Assembly (NCBI RefSeq): GCF_042675965.1
Contig: NZ_JBHTKJ010000012.1
Span: forward strand, 186,001 to 250,000
DNA length: 64,000 bases
Reading direction: 5' to 3'
Source of the DNA: Virgibacillus_R byunsanensis
GTDB taxonomy: Bacteria; Bacillota; Bacilli; Bacillales; Amphibacillaceae
Shown here piece by piece: positions 8,681-17,681 of the stretch (position 1 is the first letter of the stretch; each line of letters begins with the position of its first letter). The translations under genes were made by a program, and so were the position numbers. Under the pieces are notes generated by a model. That model saw only the letters and a list, made by a program, of their open reading frames with translations. It ran no database searches and was not told where the DNA came from.

Positions 8681-10072
8681 TTATAGTATAAATTGACTTA
8701 AATCTTTGTTTTTTACAATAGTACTTAACTTTTCATCGACATAATCTGGGGTAATTGTAATTGTTTCCATGTTTATGTCTGGAGCTTCAAAGGACAAATC
8801 TTCTAGTAATTTCTCCAAAATGGTGTGAAGTCTTCTAGCACCTATATTATCTGTATCTTGATTTACCTGATAGGCAATTTCTGCCAGTCTGTCTATAGCT
8901 TTGTCGGTAAAAACAACATTTATACCTTCTGTTTTCAATAAAGCCTGATATTGCTTTAATAATGCATTAGAAGGTTCGTTTAAAATTCGTTTAAAATCTT
9001 CTACATTTAATTTATCCAATTCTACTCGTATTGGAAACCTTCCTTGTAATTCAGGTATTAAATCAGATGGTTTAGCCATATGAAATGCTCCTGCTGCTAT
9101 GAAGAGCATGTGATCTGTTTTCACTGGACCATGCTTTGTAACAACAGTAGAGCCCTCAACAATCGGTAAGATATCGCGCTGTACACCCTCCCTGGAAACG
9201 TTTGGTGAGTTGTCATGCTTCCCAGCAACCTTGTCGATTTCATCAATGAATAGGATCCCAGCTTCCTCAGCAAGCTTAATTGCTTCCTGTGCTGCCTCCT
9301 CCATATCAACAAGCTTTCCCGCCTCTTGCTGTGTTAAAACTTTTCTAGCTTCAGATACTGGGAGTTTGCGCTTCTTACTCTTTTTTGGCATAAATTGACC
9401 AAAAGCATCCTGCATATTCATACCCATTTGTTCCATCCCTGAACCCTGTAGCATATCAAACATAGAAGGTGGTAATTCCTCTAAATTGACGGTAACCACA
9501 TTATCTTCAAGCTCACCTAATGCCAGCTGATGTTCAACACGATTGCGTTTGTTTTTGATTTCTTCATCTTGATTTGTTTCTTTATCATCTTCATCACTTT
9601 GTTGGCCTGAAAAAAGCATCTCAAAGGGGTTTTTCATCGAGCTTTCTTTTTTCACTTGTGGTACTAAGAGTTGAACAAGTTGCTTATTCGCTTCCACTTC
9701 CGCTTTACCCATAACAGCATTCATTTTTTCTTCCTTTACCATACGTAAGGACATTTCAACAAGATCTCTAACCATTGATTCAACATCTCGCCCTACATAT
9801 CCTACCTCGGTAAATTTTGTTGCTTCCACTTTTACAAAAGGGGCACCAACTAGTTTCGCTAATCTTCGGGCAATTTCAGTCTTACCTACACCGGTAGGAC
9901 CCATCATCAAAATGTTTTTAGGTACAATCTCATCTTTAATGGAATCATCTAATTGCATACGGCGATAACGGTTTCGCAATGCTACAGCAACTGACTTTTT
10001 AGCTTTATTCTGACCGATAATATATTGATCCAACTGACCAACAATTTGTTTCGGAGTGTAATCTATTCCCAT
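8681..10072 (-). CDS. hslU: HslU (ClpY), ATPase of the HslUV protease
   Basis: HslU is the AAA+ unfoldase that feeds substrates to HslV in the cytoplasm. The 463-residue product shows Walker A GPTGVGKTE (58-66), a Walker B LFIDEIDK, an arginine-finger region QGRFPIRVEL and the extreme C-terminus (KDLSQFIL) that inserts into HslV to activate it. The intervening I-domain (about 110-240) is rich in charged residues and includes EEDELPPSM-like sequence near MFDMLQGSGMEQMG. It follows hslV after about 20 bases, as expected for partners. Confidence 0.98.
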   Translation of the reverse strand: MGIDYTPKQIVGQLDQYIIGQNKAKKSVAVALRNRYRRMQLDDSIKDEIVPKNILMMGPTGVGKTEIARRLAKLVGAPFVKVEATKFTEVGYVGRDVESMVRDLVEMSLRMVKEEKMNAVMGKAEVEANKQLVQLLVPQVKKESSMKNPFEMLFSGQQSDEDDKETNQDEEIKNKRNRVEHQLALGELEDNVVTVNLEELPPSMFDMLQGSGMEQMGMNMQDAFGQFMPKKSKKRKLPVSEARKVLTQQEAGKLVDMEEAAQEAIKLAEEAGILFIDEIDKVAGKHDNSPNVSREGVQRDILPIVEGSTVVTKHGPVKTDHMLFIAAGAFHMAKPSDLIPELQGRFPIRVELDKLNVEDFKRILNEPSNALLKQYQALLKTEGINVVFTDKAIDRLAEIAYQVNQDTDNIGARRLHTILEKLLEDLSFEAPDINMETITITPDYVDEKLSTIVKNKDLSQFIL

Positions 10073-10092
10073 TCTCCACGAAGGCCTCCTTA

Positions 10093-10638
10093 TTAATCAA
10101 GTACCTCTAACGTAATCTGATCATTCGTATAGACACAAACTTCTCCCGCAATCTCAAGAGCAGATTGCGCAATTTCTTTAGCAGTCATATTCTTTGAATG
10201 CCTAGCTAAAGCTCGACCTGCACTCAATGCATAATTCCCACCAGATCCAATTGCTAAAATACCATCATCAGGTTCGATTACTTCACCGGTTCCAGAAACT
10301 AAAAACATGTTTTCTTTATTCATTACAATAAGCATTGCTTCTAATTTACGAAGTACTTTATCACTACGCCATTCTTTGGCTAACTCAACAGATGCTCGAG
10401 CTAAATTCCCATTAAAAGCTTCCAGTTTTCCTTCGAACTTTTCAAATAGTGTAAATGCATCTGCAACAGAGCCTGCAAATCCTGCCAACACTTGAGAGTT
10501 AAATAAGGTACGAACCTTTTTGGCCTTATGTTTCATTACAACTGCATTTCCCAATGTTACTTGACCATCACCACTCATTGCACATTGCCCATTATGTGAA
10601 ATTGCAAAAATAGTTGTGGCATGCATTTCCATCGCCAC
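10093..10638 (-). CDS. hslV: HslV (ClpQ), peptidase subunit of the HslUV protease
   Basis: HslV forms the proteasome-like double hexamer capped by HslU. Conserved blocks are AMSGDGQVTLGNAVVMKHKA, VLAGFAGSVADAFTLFEKFE and AIGSGGNYALSAGRAL. Possible starts are GTG at 10638, ATG at 10632 and ATG at 10626; a TAA sits directly upstream of the GTG, so nothing longer is possible. GAGGTGAGG best fits the GTG. The sequence then begins M-A-M-E-M-H-A-T-T-I-F. Classical HslV exposes Thr1 after Met removal, and B. subtilis CodW uses Ser2; none of the starts here places Ser or Thr at position 2. Confidence 0.95.
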   Translation of the reverse strand: MAMEMHATTIFAISHNGQCAMSGDGQVTLGNAVVMKHKAKKVRTLFNSQVLAGFAGSVADAFTLFEKFEGKLEAFNGNLARASVELAKEWRSDKVLRKLEAMLIVMNKENMFLVSGTGEVIEPDDGILAIGSGGNYALSAGRALARHSKNMTAKEIAQSALEIAGEVCVYTNDQITLEVLD

Positions 10639-10660
10639 TTACCTCACCTCTTTGATCAAA

Positions 10661-11572
10661 TTATGAATCATTAGCTCGTGGATGACTGTTCATATATACA
10701 TTGCGTAAATGATCTTTGGTTACATGGGTATAAATTTGTGTTGATGACAAATTTTCATGTCCTAGAAGTTCCTGCACTGTACGAAGATCAGCACCCTCAT
10801 TAAGCATATGTGTAGCAAACGTATGCCGTAATTTATGTGGATGAACGTGAACTGTTAAGGCCGTATTGTCTACCATTTTATTTAAAATCAGACGAATTCC
10901 TCTTGAGGTTAATGGTCTGCCTCGTGCATTCAAAAAGACGGATTGTGTATTTGTGTTAGCCTTTTTTACAAGATGTTCTCTTCCACCATTTATGTAAGTC
11001 TCTAAGGCAACCTCAGCAAAACGTCCGAATGGAACATACCGTTCTTTTTTTCCTTTACCCTTTACGAGCATTGTACCAATTGCAAAATCAATATCGCCTA
11101 TAAGCAGTCCTTCGCATTCACTTATTCTCATACCTGTTGCATAAAGTGTTTCTAAGATCGCCTGATTTCTTTGCCCAATTGGATCTTCTAAATCATTTGC
11201 TTCAAACAACTTTTCTAACTCTTCGGTAAATAAAAATCCTGGTATTGGATTACTTGTTTTTGGCAATGTTACTTGTTTAAAGGGATTTGTGAGAACCTTA
11301 TCTTCTCGCTCAAGAAATTTATAAAAGCTCCTTAAACTCGAAATCTTTCTCGACACAGATCTTCTACTTAGTTTATTATTATAAAGCTCTGTAAGAAATA
11401 AACGTACTGCTCGATAATCTATGTTTTGAAGGTTACCAATTCCTTCTCTTTCCATAAAGGAAAAGAACGTTTCAAGATCATTCTTATAATACTTAATCGT
11501 ATAAGGTGATGCGTTTTTTTCAATTTGTAAGTATTCTACAAATGCATGACAGTCTCCTGAATAATTATTCAA
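10661..11572 (-). CDS. xerC: XerC/CodV, tyrosine recombinase for dimer resolution
   Basis: XerC with XerD resolves chromosome dimers at dif. The 303-residue product has the N-terminal SAM-like DNA-binding domain (FVEYLQIEKNASPYTIKYY) and the catalytic domain with the Arg in ATGMRISEC, Lys in GKGKKERYVP, HKLRHTFATHML (His and Arg), and the nucleophilic Tyr in STQIYTHV. I use a TTG start at 11572, preceded by GGGGTG; an in-frame TTG at 11587 lies ahead of that site. It heads the hslVU-codY operon under a well-formed promoter at 11736-11764. In B. subtilis trmFO lies upstream; here it is absent. Confidence 0.96.
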   Translation of the reverse strand: MNNYSGDCHAFVEYLQIEKNASPYTIKYYKNDLETFFSFMEREGIGNLQNIDYRAVRLFLTELYNNKLSRRSVSRKISSLRSFYKFLEREDKVLTNPFKQVTLPKTSNPIPGFLFTEELEKLFEANDLEDPIGQRNQAILETLYATGMRISECEGLLIGDIDFAIGTMLVKGKGKKERYVPFGRFAEVALETYINGGREHLVKKANTNTQSVFLNARGRPLTSRGIRLILNKMVDNTALTVHVHPHKLRHTFATHMLNEGADLRTVQELLGHENLSSTQIYTHVTKDHLRNVYMNSHPRANDS

Positions 11573-11735
11573 TTTTTCACCCCACAAAACAGCGAATAAA
11601 TCATATCATACATTACAGCATGAAAGCAACACATTTGACTAAAAATTCAGAATTAATCTTTAAGCTATTATTTTACGTTTAGCTCATGCAAAACCCTTAT
11701 TGTTACTGTAAAGTAAATATCCTTACCAATGCGTT

Positions 11736-11764
11736 ATTATATCTTTTTCAAATACAATAGTCAA
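11736..11764 (-). promoter_or_regulatory. Sigma-A promoter for xerC-hslV-hslU-codY
   Basis: TTGACT (11759-11764) and TATAAT (11736-11741) separated by 17 bases, reading toward xerC. The transcript would have a leader of about 160 bases. The remaining sequence between xerC and topA (11573-11975) is AT-rich and contains only this promoter and the topA terminator; I see no trace of trmFO there. Confidence 0.75.
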
Positions 11765-11935
11765 CAAACAACAATTGAATTATTCAAAAAAGTTATATAC
11801 GATTAAAAATTCGTGAAAAGGAGTTTATATAGTATGCCCTTTTTTGCTCCCATATAAACCTTTTTTACGTACTATTGGTAAGTTGTCACTAAATGTTCAT
11901 CAGTTTAAATTTGTAGGAAAATAAAACAATATACA

Positions 11936-11965
11936 AAGGAAAACTGCTCACTGAAAATGAGCAGT
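11936..11965 (-). terminator. Terminator after topA
   Basis: Perfect 8-bp stem ACTGCTCA/TGAGCAGT (11943-11950 with 11958-11965), 7-base loop, followed on the minus strand by TTTCCTTT. It lies just past the topA stop and separates topA from the xerC unit. Confidence 0.65.
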
Positions 11966-11975
11966 CAAATTATCA

Positions 11976-14054
11976 TTAATTTTGTGTGAGCTCTTTATAA
12001 TCACAATTGGTACACTGGATCTGAGTTTCTTTTTTCTTTTTCTTTTCTACTAGTAAAGACTCACACTTTGGACAAGGTCTGTTGATTGGTTTGTCCCATG
12101 ATACAAAATCGCATTCCGGAAATCGGTCACAGCCATAAAATACGCGACGCTTTTTGGACTTTCGTTCCACAACATTTCCTTCTTTACACTTGGGACATCC
12201 AACACCTATTTCTTTTAAGATCGGCTTTGTATTTCTACATTCTGGAAAGTTCGAACATGCTAGAAACTTACCATAGCGACCCATTTTATAGACCATTTCA
12301 TGTCCACAATTTTCGCAATCTATACCAGCAGGTTCATCCCTAATTTCAATTTTTTCCATCTCTTGTTCTGCTCTTTGCAGACGCTTATCAAAATCCTTAT
12401 AGAATCCATCGAGTATATTAACCCAATTTGTTTTCCCCTCTTCTACCGAGTCTAAGTCACCTTCCATTTTAACAGTGAAATCCAAGTCAATAATTTCTGG
12501 GAAAAATTCTTTTAATATATCAATCACTATTGTCCCTAGTTCAGTCGGAACAAAACGTTTATTATCAATACTTACATAACCTCTGCGTTGGATGGTGTCT
12601 AAGGTTGGGGCAAACGTAGATGGTCTACCAATACCTTGTTCTTCCATCGTACGTACCAGCCTTGCTTCTGTGTATCTTGGTGGTGGTTGTGTGAAATGTT
12701 GGTTTGGTGTGATTTCTTTTGCTTCAACAACCATACCTTCTGTCAAATTAGGCAAAAATTTATTTTCCTCTTTTTTGTTATCATCCGTACCTTCAACATA
12801 GACTTTCATAAACCCTTTAAATTTTACCTTAGAACCTGTTGCACGGAACTCGACACCATTATTAACAAGGTGAACTGTCATCGTATCCATGATTGCAGGA
12901 GCCATTTGACTTGCTAAAAACCGTTCCCATATTAACTTATATAGTCGGAATTGATCCCTGGACAAAATTGGCTTAAGTGATTTAGGATCACGAATAACAG
13001 AGGTAGGACGAACTGCCTCATGGGCATCCTGAGCACCTTCTTGCTTTTTAGCCTTTTTAGAGTGTCCCAAGTATTCTTTTCCATATTGTTCTTCAATAAA
13101 GCCCTTAGCTTCCTGTTTTGCGGTTTCAGAGATTCTAGTTGAATCTGTTCGCATATAGGTTATTAGACCAGTTATTCCCCCTGACTTTTTACCCAGATCA
13201 ATTCCTTCATACAATTGCTGGGCAACCATCATCGTCTTTTTTGCACGAAAATTTAATTTTCGTGCTGCCTCTTGTTGTAATGAAGACGTTGTGAATGGGA
13301 CAGAGGGATTTCGCTTACGCTCTCTTCTATTTACTTTATCGATCGTAAACTTCTTGTCCTGTAATTTATTTAAGATATTCTTCATATCTTCTTCTGTTTT
13401 TAATTCCTGCTTTTTCCCATTTACTCCATAAAAAGCACCTTCAAATTCATCATTATTCTTAAGAAAATTTGCTTCAATAGACCAGTACTCTTCAGGTTTA
13501 AACTTTTCTATTTCGTTTTCGCGATCAATAATCATTTTAACTGCTACAGATTGAACTCGTCCTGCACTTAGCCCTTTTTTTACTTTCTTCCATAACAATG
13601 GACTAATATTGTAGCCCACCAACCTGTCAAGGATTCGTCTTGCTTGTTGGGCATCTACTAAATCGGTATCAATAGACCGAGGATTTTTAAATGATTCTTT
13701 TATCGCATCTTTTGTAATTTCGTTAAAAACAACACGACACTCCGAGTTTTCATCAACATTTAAAATATGTGCTAAATGCCAAGCGATCGCTTCTCCTTCG
13801 CGATCGGGATCGGCTGCTAGATATATCTTTTTTGCTTTTTTGGCAGCTGTTCTTAATTCTTTAAGAACATCACCTTTTCCACGAATGGTAATGTATTTTG
13901 GTTGAAATGAATTTTCTACATCGACTCCCATTTGGCTTTTCGGTAAGTCTCGAATGTGCCCCATGGAAGCTTTTACTTTGTATTTTTTTCCTAAATAGCG
14001 CTCAATCGTTTTCGCTTTTGCAGGCGACTCAACGATTACGAGGTAATCTGACAT
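11976..14054 (-). CDS. topA: TopA, DNA topoisomerase I
   Basis: TopA relaxes negative supercoils by a type IA mechanism. The 692-residue enzyme has an N-terminal Toprim domain (YLVIVESPAKAKTIE; ADPDREGE at 81-88 binds magnesium), the catalytic Tyr300 in GLITYMRTDSTR, and three C-terminal Cys4 zinc ribbons (CENCGHEM ... CSNFPEC; CPKCKEG ... CDRFPEC; CPKCESL ... CTNC). Length matches B. subtilis (691). It has its own promoter at 14109-14137 and a terminator downstream, so it is probably monocistronic here. Confidence 0.99.
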   Translation of the reverse strand: MSDYLVIVESPAKAKTIERYLGKKYKVKASMGHIRDLPKSQMGVDVENSFQPKYITIRGKGDVLKELRTAAKKAKKIYLAADPDREGEAIAWHLAHILNVDENSECRVVFNEITKDAIKESFKNPRSIDTDLVDAQQARRILDRLVGYNISPLLWKKVKKGLSAGRVQSVAVKMIIDRENEIEKFKPEEYWSIEANFLKNNDEFEGAFYGVNGKKQELKTEEDMKNILNKLQDKKFTIDKVNRRERKRNPSVPFTTSSLQQEAARKLNFRAKKTMMVAQQLYEGIDLGKKSGGITGLITYMRTDSTRISETAKQEAKGFIEEQYGKEYLGHSKKAKKQEGAQDAHEAVRPTSVIRDPKSLKPILSRDQFRLYKLIWERFLASQMAPAIMDTMTVHLVNNGVEFRATGSKVKFKGFMKVYVEGTDDNKKEENKFLPNLTEGMVVEAKEITPNQHFTQPPPRYTEARLVRTMEEQGIGRPSTFAPTLDTIQRRGYVSIDNKRFVPTELGTIVIDILKEFFPEIIDLDFTVKMEGDLDSVEEGKTNWVNILDGFYKDFDKRLQRAEQEMEKIEIRDEPAGIDCENCGHEMVYKMGRYGKFLACSNFPECRNTKPILKEIGVGCPKCKEGNVVERKSKKRRVFYGCDRFPECDFVSWDKPINRPCPKCESLLVEKKKKKETQIQCTNCDYKELTQN

Positions 14055-14108
14055 ATATAATTCCTCCTACATGAGGTTTACGAATAATAGAATTAGAAAT
14101 CTTCACTA

Positions 14109-14137
14109 ATATTAAATTTATCCATAGCATTTGTCAA
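14109..14137 (-). promoter_or_regulatory. Sigma-A promoter for topA
   Basis: A consensus TTGACA (14132-14137) and TAATAT (14109-14114) with a 17-base spacer, in the short gap between dprA and topA. The predicted leader is about 45 bases and ends in a strong TAGGAGGA ribosome binding site. Confidence 0.8.
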
Positions 14138-14159
14138 ACTTGAAATGACAAGATTTTGT

Positions 14160-15086
14160 TTAATCGGAAATATTTTCTTTCCTCTTTGTTGGTATAAAAC
14201 CCCAAGTAGTAAGGCCTCTGTCCCAGTCTTCTTTAATATCCTTAGCTACCTGAACTAATTTTGCACCATCTTGTATCATTCGATTGCATCCACTTGTTTG
14301 TGGCAACAGAGGTGAGCCTGGAACAGCATAAACCTCTCTCCCCTGATCAAGTGCCTGATCAACCGTAATTAGTGTACCACTTTTTTCAGTTGCTTCAATT
14401 ACCAATGTCCCAAAGCTTAATCCACTAATAATTCGATTTCGTTCAGGGAAATGAAACTTTTTTGGCTGCGTATCAGGAGGATACTCTGATAATACTAAAC
14501 CCTCTTGTACTATTTGCTTGAACAATTCCATATTTTGCTTAGGGTAAATATGATGGAACCCTCCACCTAATACAGCAATTGTTTTGCCTTTTTGTTTTAA
14601 AGATAACTGGTGAGCATAGCTGTCTACTCCTTTAGCCATACCACTTACAACGACCCATCCTTCCTGTATTAAAGGAGCCATAATATGTATCAATTTAGCT
14701 TTTGCTTCATGTGAAGGATTCCTTGTACCAATCACACTTAATGCTGGGGAACGAGTAACTAAAGAAACATCCCCGTAAGCATAAAGTACTAAAGGTGGAT
14801 CATTTATAGTTTTTAACACACTAGGGTATCCTTCGTCAACTATTGTTATAACAGTATAGTTCTTTAAATCGTTTTTTATGTGGGATTTAATTGCTGGGTC
14901 ACGGAGGTCTACATATAAAAGAGTTGCATATTTCTGAGGAATGAAAAATGTGTGACTAATCTGGGATGAGGATAATTTGTAGATTGTTTTTAATGAAGGA
15001 TCGTAATGAAATATTTTTTGTAACACCTTTCTTGATATTCCTCGACATCTCAATAAATGAATCAGCCGACTTCGAACTTGCTGCAA
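14160..15086 (-). CDS. dprA: DprA/Smf, DNA-processing protein loading RecA in transformation
   Basis: DprA binds incoming single-stranded DNA and loads RecA during natural transformation. The 308-residue protein has the Rossmann-like DprA core: SVIGTRNPS, VVSGMAKGVDSYAHQ, GGGFHHIYPKQN, FPERNRIISGLS and SGTLITVDQALDQGREVYAVPG. An N-terminal region of about 100 residues precedes it, and there is no obvious C-terminal winged helix. Translation appears to begin at a TTG (15086) after AAAGGAAGTGA. B. subtilis smf also lies between topA and sucD. Presence of dprA alone does not show competence. Confidence 0.95.
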   Translation of the reverse strand: MQQVRSRLIHLLRCRGISRKVLQKIFHYDPSLKTIYKLSSSQISHTFFIPQKYATLLYVDLRDPAIKSHIKNDLKNYTVITIVDEGYPSVLKTINDPPLVLYAYGDVSLVTRSPALSVIGTRNPSHEAKAKLIHIMAPLIQEGWVVVSGMAKGVDSYAHQLSLKQKGKTIAVLGGGFHHIYPKQNMELFKQIVQEGLVLSEYPPDTQPKKFHFPERNRIISGLSFGTLVIEATEKSGTLITVDQALDQGREVYAVPGSPLLPQTSGCNRMIQDGAKLVQVAKDIKEDWDRGLTTWGFIPTKRKENISD

Positions 15087-15117
15087 AAAATCACTTCCTT
15101 TACAAGTATTATGAAAT

Positions 15118-15144
15118 TGGGACCCAAATTAATTTTGGGTCCCA
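15118..15144 (-). terminator. Terminator after sucD
   Basis: An 11-bp perfect stem TGGGACCCAAA/TTTGGGTCCCA with a 5-base loop lies just after the sucD stop. The T-tract on the minus strand is weak (ATTTCATAAT). Confidence 0.6.
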
Positions 15145-15152
15145 TGGTTCAT

Positions 15153-16055
15153 TTAATGTGTTTTACATTTTTCTTCTAGACCTTTTTCTTTTAAAGCACT
15201 AATCATTGTTTCGCCCATTATAGCTGGAGTTTCAGCAACTTTTATGCCACACTCATTCATAATTCGTGTTTTTTCATCTGCTGTACCTTTACCACCAGAA
15301 ATAATCGCACCAGCATGACCCATACGTTTTCCTGGAGGTGCAGTTGCCCCTCCAATGAAGCCAACTACAGGTTTTTTCATATTAGCTTTAACCCACTCAG
15401 CAGCTTCTTCTTCAGCTGTTCCACCAATTTCACCAATCATGATTACAGCTTCGGTGTCAGCGTCTTCGTTGAACGCTTTTAAAACATCTATAAAATCTGT
15501 ACCGTTTACAGGGTCTCCACCGATACCTACAGCTGTAGATTGTCCGTAACCAGCTTCTGATAATTGGTGTACTGCTTCATATGTTAGTGTTCCCGAACGA
15601 GAAACAACACCGATATGTCCTTTTTTATGAATATATCCTGGCATGATACCAATTTTACATTCTTCTGGTGTAATGACACCTGGACAGTTCGGTCCTACTA
15701 AGCGTGTCTTCTTACCTTCCATATAACGTTTTACTTTTACCATATCCATTACTGGAATATGCTCCGTAATACAAATAGCAAGATCTAACTCTGCATCTAC
15801 AGCTTCTAAAATAGCGTCAGCAGCAAATGGTGCTGGTACATAAATGACAGACGCAGTTGCTCCTGTTTGTTCAACAGCTTCTTTTACAGTATTGAATACA
15901 GGTACACCCTCTACTTCAGTACCGCCTTTTTTCGGTGTAACACCACCAACGATTTTCGTACCATATTCAAGCATTTGTTTTGTATGGAATTTCGCAGTAC
16001 CACCTGTAATTCCTTGGACAATTACTTTGGTATCTTTATTAACATATACACTCAT
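15153..16055 (-). CDS. sucD: SucD, succinyl-CoA synthetase alpha subunit
   Basis: SucD with SucC converts succinyl-CoA to succinate with formation of ATP in the TCA cycle. The 300-residue product shows the CoA-binding Rossmann start (VNKDTKVIVQGITGGTAKFH), VGPNCPGVITP, and the phospho-accepting His247 in RMGHAGAIISGGKG. I start at the ATG at 16055 (MSVYVNKD), giving exactly the family length; seven in-frame codons upstream are probably untranslated. It follows sucC after about 70 bases. Confidence 0.98.
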   Translation of the reverse strand: MSVYVNKDTKVIVQGITGGTAKFHTKQMLEYGTKIVGGVTPKKGGTEVEGVPVFNTVKEAVEQTGATASVIYVPAPFAADAILEAVDAELDLAICITEHIPVMDMVKVKRYMEGKKTRLVGPNCPGVITPEECKIGIMPGYIHKKGHIGVVSRSGTLTYEAVHQLSEAGYGQSTAVGIGGDPVNGTDFIDVLKAFNEDADTEAVIMIGEIGGTAEEEAAEWVKANMKKPVVGFIGGATAPPGKRMGHAGAIISGGKGTADEKTRIMNECGIKVAETPAIMGETMISALKEKGLEEKCKTH

Positions 16056-16127
16056 TTTCGTCCGTCCTTTCCTCATGATCTGTACATTGCTTAAAAATTA
16101 TATACATACACATAGTAAGCTTACGAT

Positions 16128-17288
16128 TTATTTAACCATGGAAACAATTTTTTCTGCTCCGTCAGCCATAGAACCTGCTGATGTAATGTTTAAACCAGAT
16201 TCATCTAAAATCTTCTTACCTAATTCAACATTTGTGCCTTCTAAACGAACTACAAGTGGAAGTTCTAATCCTACTTGTTTCGTTGCTTCCACAACACCTT
16301 CAGCGATAACGTCACACTTCATGATACCACCAAAAATATTTACAAAAATACCTTTTACATTAGGATCAGACAAAATGATTTTAAATGCTTCGGTAACCTT
16401 TTCAGCAGTTGCACCGCCCCCAACGTCAAGGAAGTTAGCGGGATCGCCGCCGTAATGTTTAATAATATCCATTGTAGACATGGCAAGACCTGCACCATTA
16501 ACCATACAACCAATGTTACCATCTAAAGAAATATAACTTAAGTCATATTTAGATGCTTCAATTTCTTTTTCATCTTCTTCATCTAAGTCACGTAGTTCTT
16601 GTACGTCTTTTTGACGGAATAATGCATTATCATCAAAATTTAACTTAGCATCTAATGCTAATACTTGACCATCACCAGTTGTAACTAATGGATTAATTTC
16701 AGCAATAGAGCAGTCTTTTTCAACAAAAGCACTATAAAGGCTAGTCATAAATTTAACTGCTTTACCCATTAATTCATGTGGAATGTTGATGTTGAATGCA
16801 AGTCTACGAGCTTGATAACCAGAAAGTCCAACTACTGGATCAATTACTTCTTTGAAAATCTTCTCTGGTGTTGCTTCAGCAACTTCTTCGATTTCCGTAC
16901 CGCCTTCTTCAGATGCCATCATTACAACACGTGAAGTAGCACGATCCATCACAAGTCCAACATAATATTCTTTTTGAATATCGCATCCTTCTTCGATAAG
17001 TAGGCGTTTAACCTCTTTACCTTCTGGGCCTGTTTGATGTGTAACTAGTGTTTTACCTAAAATCTCATTTGCGTATGTACGCACTTCATCCAAGTTTTTT
17101 GCAATTTTAACGCCGCCAGCCTTACCTCGGCCTCCAGCATGGATTTGTGCTTTCACTACCTTAACGGGACTGTCTAGTTTTTGTGCAACTTCAACAGCTT
17201 CGTCTACTGTATATGCAACATGCCCATTAGGAACATTTACACCATAGCTTCGCAAAATCTCTTTGCCTTGATACTCATGAATGTTCAT
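16128..17288 (-). CDS. sucC: SucC, succinyl-CoA synthetase beta subunit
   Basis: SucC carries the nucleotide-binding ATP-grasp domain of succinyl-CoA synthetase. It has 386 residues, against 385 in B. subtilis. Visible: MNIHEYQGKEILRSYGV at the N-terminus, KAQIHAGGRGKAGGVK, EINPLVTTGDGQVLALDAK (metal and nucleotide binding), NGAGLAMSTMD and FVNIFGGIMKCD in the C-terminal ligase domain. The ATG at 17288 follows GGGAGGATGAATA. A promoter stands at 17323-17351, and sucD follows. Confidence 0.99.
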   Translation of the reverse strand: MNIHEYQGKEILRSYGVNVPNGHVAYTVDEAVEVAQKLDSPVKVVKAQIHAGGRGKAGGVKIAKNLDEVRTYANEILGKTLVTHQTGPEGKEVKRLLIEEGCDIQKEYYVGLVMDRATSRVVMMASEEGGTEIEEVAEATPEKIFKEVIDPVVGLSGYQARRLAFNINIPHELMGKAVKFMTSLYSAFVEKDCSIAEINPLVTTGDGQVLALDAKLNFDDNALFRQKDVQELRDLDEEDEKEIEASKYDLSYISLDGNIGCMVNGAGLAMSTMDIIKHYGGDPANFLDVGGGATAEKVTEAFKIILSDPNVKGIFVNIFGGIMKCDVIAEGVVEATKQVGLELPLVVRLEGTNVELGKKILDESGLNITSAGSMADGAEKIVSMVK

Positions 17289-17322
17289 TATTCATCCTCC
17301 CATCAAAAATCACTGCATTTCC

Positions 17323-17351
17323 ATTGTATAAAAAAACAACAAATTTCACAA
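17323..17351 (-). promoter_or_regulatory. Sigma-A promoter for sucCD
   Basis: TTGTGA (17346-17351) and TACAAT (17323-17328) with a 17-base spacer containing a T7 run, 35 bases upstream of sucC. No obvious operator is visible. Confidence 0.6.
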
Positions 17352-17399
17352 CAAAAAGCGACAATTATATTATTTAATCTGATTATCTCAGTAAAATAC

Positions 17400-17681
17400 T
17401 TATTTTTTGTTTGAGTTTTCCAGGTTTTGGTCTGTACGATATACAAAAGCAAAAACTTCCGCAACTGCTTGAAATAATTCTTCAGGAATTGTTTCATTTA
17501 TATTTAATGCTGCTAATAACTCAACTAAAGTGGAGTCCTCCTGTATTGGTACATTGTTAATTTTTGCCTTTTCTATTATATTTTCAGCAATAAGACCTTT
17601 ACCTGATGCCGTTACTCTAGGTGCGTAATCCTGTGTTTTATCATAATGAAGCGCAGCTGCTTGCTTTCTTTTTTCGGTCAT
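17400..17681 (-). CDS. ylqH: YlqH, FlhB C-terminal-domain homologue
   Basis: This 93-residue protein corresponds to the cytoplasmic C-terminal domain of FlhB/YscU export switch proteins, without the membrane part. Typical sequence is AALHYDKTQDYAPRVTASGKGLIAENIIEKAKINNVPIQED. It lacks the NPTH autocleavage motif (the equivalent place is the very N-terminus). The family is known in Bacillus as YlqH with no settled function. It overlaps the upstream ylqG by ATGA, so the two are co-translated. Confidence 0.88.
   Translation of the reverse strand: MTEKRKQAAALHYDKTQDYAPRVTASGKGLIAENIIEKAKINNVPIQEDSTLVELLAALNINETIPEELFQAVAEVFAFVYRTDQNLENSNKK

Noticed and set aside
15844..16455. 203-codon plus-strand reading frame opposite sucD and sucC
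   Set aside because: It spans the intergenic gap and the coding strands of two well-identified genes, has no ribosome binding site, and its protein has no recognisable features. It is a shadow frame.
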